Below, one piece after another: positions 5,882-7,639 of a DNA stretch of 7,639 nucleotides; position 1 is the first letter of the stretch, and each line of letters opens with the position of its first letter. Source of the stretch: an uncultured Lachnospiraceae bacterium (GTDB lineage: Bacteria > Bacillota > Clostridia > Lachnospirales > Lachnospiraceae); contig OMSM01000066.1 of NCBI GenBank assembly GCA_900313745.1, positions 1 through 7,639 on the forward strand, written 5' to 3'. The notes under the pieces were generated by a model that was not told the origin of the DNA, searched no databases, and saw only the letters and a list, made by a program, of their open reading frames with translations. Both the position numbers and the translations under genes were made by a program.

Positions 5882-7120
5882 TCAGTCAGCACTGACGTAG
5901 ACGCCGTCCTTGATGACCACTGCCTTGGGAGACTTGGAGACCTCTCCGGATTCCGCCCAGGTGCTCTGGCCGGTCAGGCCGGCAAAGGTCATGGAGGTGA
6001 ACTGCTTCACGAGGGCGTCGCAGATATCGGAAGCACTCATGTCCGCCGTCACACCCGCGGCCTCGCATGCCTGCGCGATCGCGTAGACGCAGTCGTAAGC
6101 ATCCGCCGCGAACTGGTTCGGAACCTCTCCGCCCTTCCTTGCCTTGTAGCTCTCGACGAAGTTCTTTGTCAGGTCGTCATCTGCGTCTGCGGAGAAGGGA
6201 GTTAAGAGGTAAACGCCTTCCGCGAAGGAGGTATCAAATCCCTCCAGGGTGAGGATGCCGTCCATTCCGTCGGTTCCGAAGAAGGTCGGCGCGTAGCCCA
6301 TCTGGTTGGCCTGGGTAAGGATAAGGGAAGCGGGATCATAGTAGATCGGAAGATAAACAATGTCCGCCTCCGCGGCCTGGGCCTTGGTCAGCTGCACGGA
6401 GAAATCAGAGGCGTTGGAATCGTCGAAGGTTCCCTCATAGACGATCTCCAGGCCGTTGGTCTCTGCCTGTGCCTTGAATTTAGCAAAGATTCCGCTGGAA
6501 TAGTTGTCGTCGTTCTTGTAGATCACAGCGATCTTGGAGCCGAGATCCGGATGTCCAGCGAAATAATCCGCACTCGCCACACCCTGGTTAGGGTCGGTGA
6601 AGCACATCTGGAAGACATTTCCGTAGGGGTTCGCCGCGTTGTCGGGATCCTGGTAGATAACTGCCAGAGAGGAACCCGAAGGGGTGATGCCGAAGATGTT
6701 GTCATCCTTGTACATCTGGGAAACTGCCGCACCGGGGGCGGAGGTAACAGTCGCGAGGGAAACCTGCATTCCCCAGTCCTTAAGCACACCGTAGGAAGTG
6801 ACCGCCTTTTCGGGATCGTGCGCATCGTCCTGGAAATTCAGTTCGAACTGCAGACCGCCCTTTGCGTTGATCTCCTCAACCGCGATCTCCGCCGCAAGCT
6901 TGACCGCCTGGCCGTAAACAGCGGCACCGCCGGTAAGCGGGCCGGAACCGCCGATCTTGATCGCACCGCCGGCGCTCTCCGCTGCTTCCGCGGCAGGCCC
7001 GGCTTCGGCGGATGTCTGAGCGGCAGGTGCGGGTGCGGCGCCGCCGCAGGCAGTAAGCGCTGCGGTCATCACAGCTGCCGTGAGAACGGCAAGGGCCTTC
7101 TTTACAAATCCGTTTTTCAT
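5882..7120 (-). CDS. livK: branched-chain amino acid ABC transporter, substrate-binding lipoprotein (LivK/LivJ family)
   Basis: This is the extracellular binding protein of the transporter, anchored to the outer face of the membrane as a lipoprotein. The N-terminus has a basic region (MKNGFVKK), a hydrophobic core and the lipobox LTAC with Cys25, followed by an Ala/Pro/Glu-rich linker (about 28-52). The periplasmic-binding-protein type I fold starts at about 53 with AIKIGGSGPLTGGAAVYGQ, the standard opening of the family. ITPSGSS (145-151) and the second lobe from about 195 (KIAVIYKNDDNYSSG) also fit. Its 412 residues are slightly longer than the usual 370-390 because of the linker. The exact ligand cannot be read; Leu/Ile/Val is the default but relatives bind other amino acids or amides. 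The ATG lacks a good ribosome site and overlaps the stop of a possible leader peptide (ATGA). A hairpin separates it from livH, and it leads the operon. Confidence 0.94.
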   Translation of the reverse strand: MKNGFVKKALAVLTAAVMTAALTACGGAAPAPAAQTSAEAGPAAEAAESAGGAIKIGGSGPLTGGAAVYGQAVKLAAEIAVEEINAKGGLQFELNFQDDAHDPEKAVTSYGVLKDWGMQVSLATVTSAPGAAVSQMYKDDNIFGITPSGSSLAVIYQDPDNAANPYGNVFQMCFTDPNQGVASADYFAGHPDLGSKIAVIYKNDDNYSSGIFAKFKAQAETNGLEIVYEGTFDDSNASDFSVQLTKAQAAEADIVYLPIYYDPASLILTQANQMGYAPTFFGTDGMDGILTLEGFDTSFAEGVYLLTPFSADADDDLTKNFVESYKARKGGEVPNQFAADAYDCVYAIAQACEAAGVTADMSASDICDALVKQFTSMTFAGLTGQSTWAESGEVSKSPKAVVIKDGVYVSAD

Positions 7121-7126
7121 AAAAAC
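7112..7126 (-). repeat. inverted repeat with the livK start codon in its loop
   Basis: On the mRNA strand GTTTTT and AAAAAC flank the livK ATG exactly, giving a 6-bp, mostly A-U stem with a 3-base loop. It is weak alone, but it could reduce free initiation at livK when combined with the missing Shine-Dalgarno. It may also be chance in an A/T-rich start region. Confidence 0.35.
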
Positions 7127-7152
7127 CCATTTGCCCCGATTATGAATATCAT
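7117..7152 (-). CDS. possible Ile-rich leader peptide upstream of livK
   Basis: An 11-codon reading frame encodes MIFIIGANGFL and stops at TGA, which overlaps the livK ATG as ATGA. Three of eleven residues are Ile (codons ATA, ATA, ATC), all within the first five codons, with a final Leu TTA. A Shine-Dalgarno-like AAGGA lies at 7165-7169, about 12 bases before its ATG, a little further than ideal, whereas livK itself has no good site. The ORF, the overlap and the codons are read directly. That it is translated, couples translation into livK or senses isoleucine is inference. No earlier start exists in frame back to a TAG at 7198-7200. Such a short ORF can easily be chance. Confidence 0.35.
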   Translation of the reverse strand: MIFIIGANGFL

Positions 7153-7158
7153 AACCGG
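7136..7158 (-). promoter_or_regulatory. hairpin in the livK leader
   Basis: The transcript can form a 10-bp stem including one G-U pair, CCGGTTATGA with TCATAATCGG, around a 3-base loop. It lies 15 bases before the livK ATG and contains the start codon of the possible leader peptide. It could control access to that start. Its DNA core TTATGA-TAT-TCATAA is a perfect inverted repeat, so a protein operator is an alternative. Confidence 0.5.
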
Positions 7159-7172
7159 AGTCTTTCCTTTCT

Positions 7173-7186
7173 CCCGGAATCCCGGG
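7173..7186 (-). repeat. CCCGG hairpin in the livK leader
   Basis: A 5-bp GC stem CCCGG/CCGGG with a 4-base loop lies just upstream of the AGAAAGGA ribosome-site-like stretch. It is one of several short stems in the predicted livK leader; its role is unknown. Confidence 0.35.
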
Positions 7187-7208
7187 TATCGTTGAGCCTA
7201 TTCAATCC

Positions 7209-7222
7209 CTGAAGCTGTTCAG
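7209..7222. repeat. CTGAA-N4-TTCAG inverted repeat in the livK leader
   Basis: CTGAACAGCTTCAG on the minus strand repeats the CTGAA...TTCAG arms of the 18-bp palindrome whose centre is 39 bp upstream, though with a 4-base instead of a 6-base spacer. The pair could be two sites for one dimeric regulator, or two RNA hairpins. Confidence 0.35.
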
Positions 7223-7242
7223 TCACCGCACTGTGCAAAGGG

Positions 7243-7263
7243 AAAACTGAATAATTATTCAGT
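7243..7263 (-). terminator. 18-bp perfect palindrome with a short T-run: operator, attenuator or GNAT terminator
   Basis: ACTGAATAATTATTCAGT (7246-7263) is perfectly self-complementary. As RNA it gives about a 7-bp A-U-rich stem with a 4-base loop, followed on the minus strand by TTTTCCCTTT, a modest T-run. It sits 23 bases after the GNAT stop and about 14-31 bases after the predicted liv start site. It may end the GNAT transcript, attenuate the liv transcript, or bind a dimeric repressor just downstream of the promoter. Confidence 0.4.
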
Positions 7264-7277
7264 GAATTGAATTATAA

Positions 7278-7319
7278 TGCACTATTCTAACTCTCCTTCA
7301 CTCTCTTTTCAATAGTGCA
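7278..7319. repeat. 9-bp inverted repeat flanking the liv promoter and the GNAT stop codon
   Basis: TGCACTATT (7278-7286) and AATAGTGCA (7311-7319) are perfect inverted arms separated by 24 bases. They reach into the -10 and the -35 of the candidate liv promoter, with arm centres 33 bp apart, about three helical turns. As RNA they would form a stem enclosing the GNAT stop codon. Confidence 0.5.
7284..7312 (-). promoter_or_regulatory. sigma-A-type promoter for the liv operon
   Basis: The minus strand has TTGAAA (7307-7312) and TAGAAT (7284-7289) with an exact 17-base spacer, 10 of 12 positions matching the consensus. The TAG of the -10 is also the GNAT stop codon. Transcription would start near 7277, giving livK a leader of about 157 bases that holds the palindrome, several hairpins and the possible leader peptide. 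No other good promoter was found in the 166-base gap. Confidence 0.5.
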
Positions 7320-7639
7320 AAGAATCTTCTCCGCCACCAGCTTTGTCCATCCGTTGACATCAGCCTCATATATGACTGTAAAGCCATTCTTTTCCCAGAA
7401 ATGTGAGGACTGCGGATTGCCTTTGTCTATTGCGAGCCGGACTGCCCTCTTCCCGATGCTTTTCAGATAATCCAGAACATCACTGATAATTGCGGTTCCT
7501 GTCTGCTTCCCCTGATACTGCGGATTCATCATGAAGAACCCGATGTATGCGACATCCGGTGACGGATAACCGTCAACAAGATCCATAACAGCAACGAGCT
7601 TCCGGTCATCGAAAAAGCCGAAATAGTATTTATCATACA
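7287..7639 (-). CDS. GNAT family N-acetyltransferase, N-terminus beyond the window edge
   Basis: The last 116 residues of an acetyl-CoA-dependent N-acetyltransferase are visible. The frame is open to the window edge (YDKYYFGFFDDRKLVAVMDL...), so the gene starts outside; the Met at 7584-7586 is internal, in a beta strand of the fold. Motif A, which binds the acetyl-CoA pyrophosphate, is QYQGKQTGTAI (Q-x-x-G-x-x-G-like), preceded by the strand YIGFFMMNP. Motif B is NPQSSHFWEKNGF, the usual C-terminal helix and strand. Its substrate cannot be told; relatives modify small molecules, peptides or ribosomal proteins. Its GC content is about 49% (146 of 300 bases in 7321-7620), against about 57% in a sampled part of livK, hinting at a different history. 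Its stop overlaps the candidate liv promoter. Confidence 0.85.
   Translation of the reverse strand, partial: YDKYYFGFFDDRKLVAVMDLVDGYPSPDVAYIGFFMMNPQYQGKQTGTAIISDVLDYLKSIGKRAVRLAIDKGNPQSSHFWEKNGFTVIYEADVNGWTKLVAEKILCTIEKRVKES

Noticed and set aside
6876..7130. Alternative minus-strand frame starting at the ATG at 7128-7130
   Set aside because: It overlaps livK in another frame and gives an Arg/Cys-rich protein typical of a shifted frame; livK is clearly the real gene.
7148..7153. TATGAT as a -10 box close to livK
   Set aside because: No acceptable -35 lies 16-18 bases upstream, and the bases are explained by the hairpin at 7136-7158; the TTGAAA-N17-TAGAAT pair is much better.
6551..7195. 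Plus-strand open frame of 214 codons opposite livK
   Set aside because: It is a shadow of livK, with no ribosome site and implausible composition; the minus-strand frame has a lipobox and binding-protein signatures.
7271..7276. Perfect TATAAT on the minus strand (ATTATAAT, also readable on plus)
   Set aside because: The -35 position holds GAAGGA (minus) or AATAAT (plus), neither close to consensus, and there is no extended -10.
7121..7286. T-box or known riboswitch in front of livK
   Set aside because: I see no T-box consensus (TGGnACCGCG-like) and no recognisable riboswitch core; only simple hairpins are supported.
1..7639. Mobile elements, CRISPR, tRNA/rRNA or phage genes
   Set aside because: There are no transposase or integrase frames, no regular repeat-spacer array, no terminal inverted repeats and no cloverleaf-like sequence; the window is filled with metabolic and transport genes.

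Overview
The window reads as ordinary chromosome of a fairly GC-rich Firmicute, most likely a clostridium of the Lachnospiraceae type. This placement is inferred from AGGAGG-type ribosome binding sites, sigma-A-like promoter boxes, a lipoprotein (Gram-positive style) substrate-binding protein and the protein flavours. No marker gene fixes the genus. Every gene I can support lies on the minus strand, so transcription runs from high to low coordinates.

In transcription order: (1) 7639-7287, the C-terminal part of a GNAT acetyltransferase, cut by the window edge and lower in GC (about 49%) than the rest (about 57% in a sampled part of livK). (2) 7286-7121, a 166-base control region: a candidate sigma-A promoter overlapping the GNAT stop codon, an 18-bp perfect palindrome, smaller hairpins, and a possible 11-residue Ile-rich leader peptide whose stop overlaps the livK start. 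(3) 7120-2225, a complete high-affinity branched-chain amino acid (HAAT/Liv family) ABC transporter: livK (binding lipoprotein), livH and livM (permeases), livG and livF (ATPases). Between livK and livH lie a strong hairpin and then an extended -10 promoter, so the membrane/ATPase genes probably have their own promoter in addition to read-through. (4) 2189-1500, a CBS-CBS-ACT protein closely following livF, a likely nucleotide- and amino-acid-sensing partner of the transporter. (5) 1431-1, a GH13 alpha-glucosidase of the oligo-1,6-glucosidase type, cut at its C-terminus by the window edge.

Working model: LivK on the outer membrane face captures branched-chain or related amino acids, LivH/LivM carry them across the membrane, and LivG/LivF power transport. 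The CBS-ACT protein may sense adenylate charge and amino acid supply. The alpha-glucosidase belongs to sugar use and has no evident functional link to the transporter.

I found no mobile element, CRISPR, tRNA, rRNA or new multi-gene system. The interesting content is regulatory: the livK leader and the livK-livH junction. All longer intervals between genes are described; none exceeds 190 bases.
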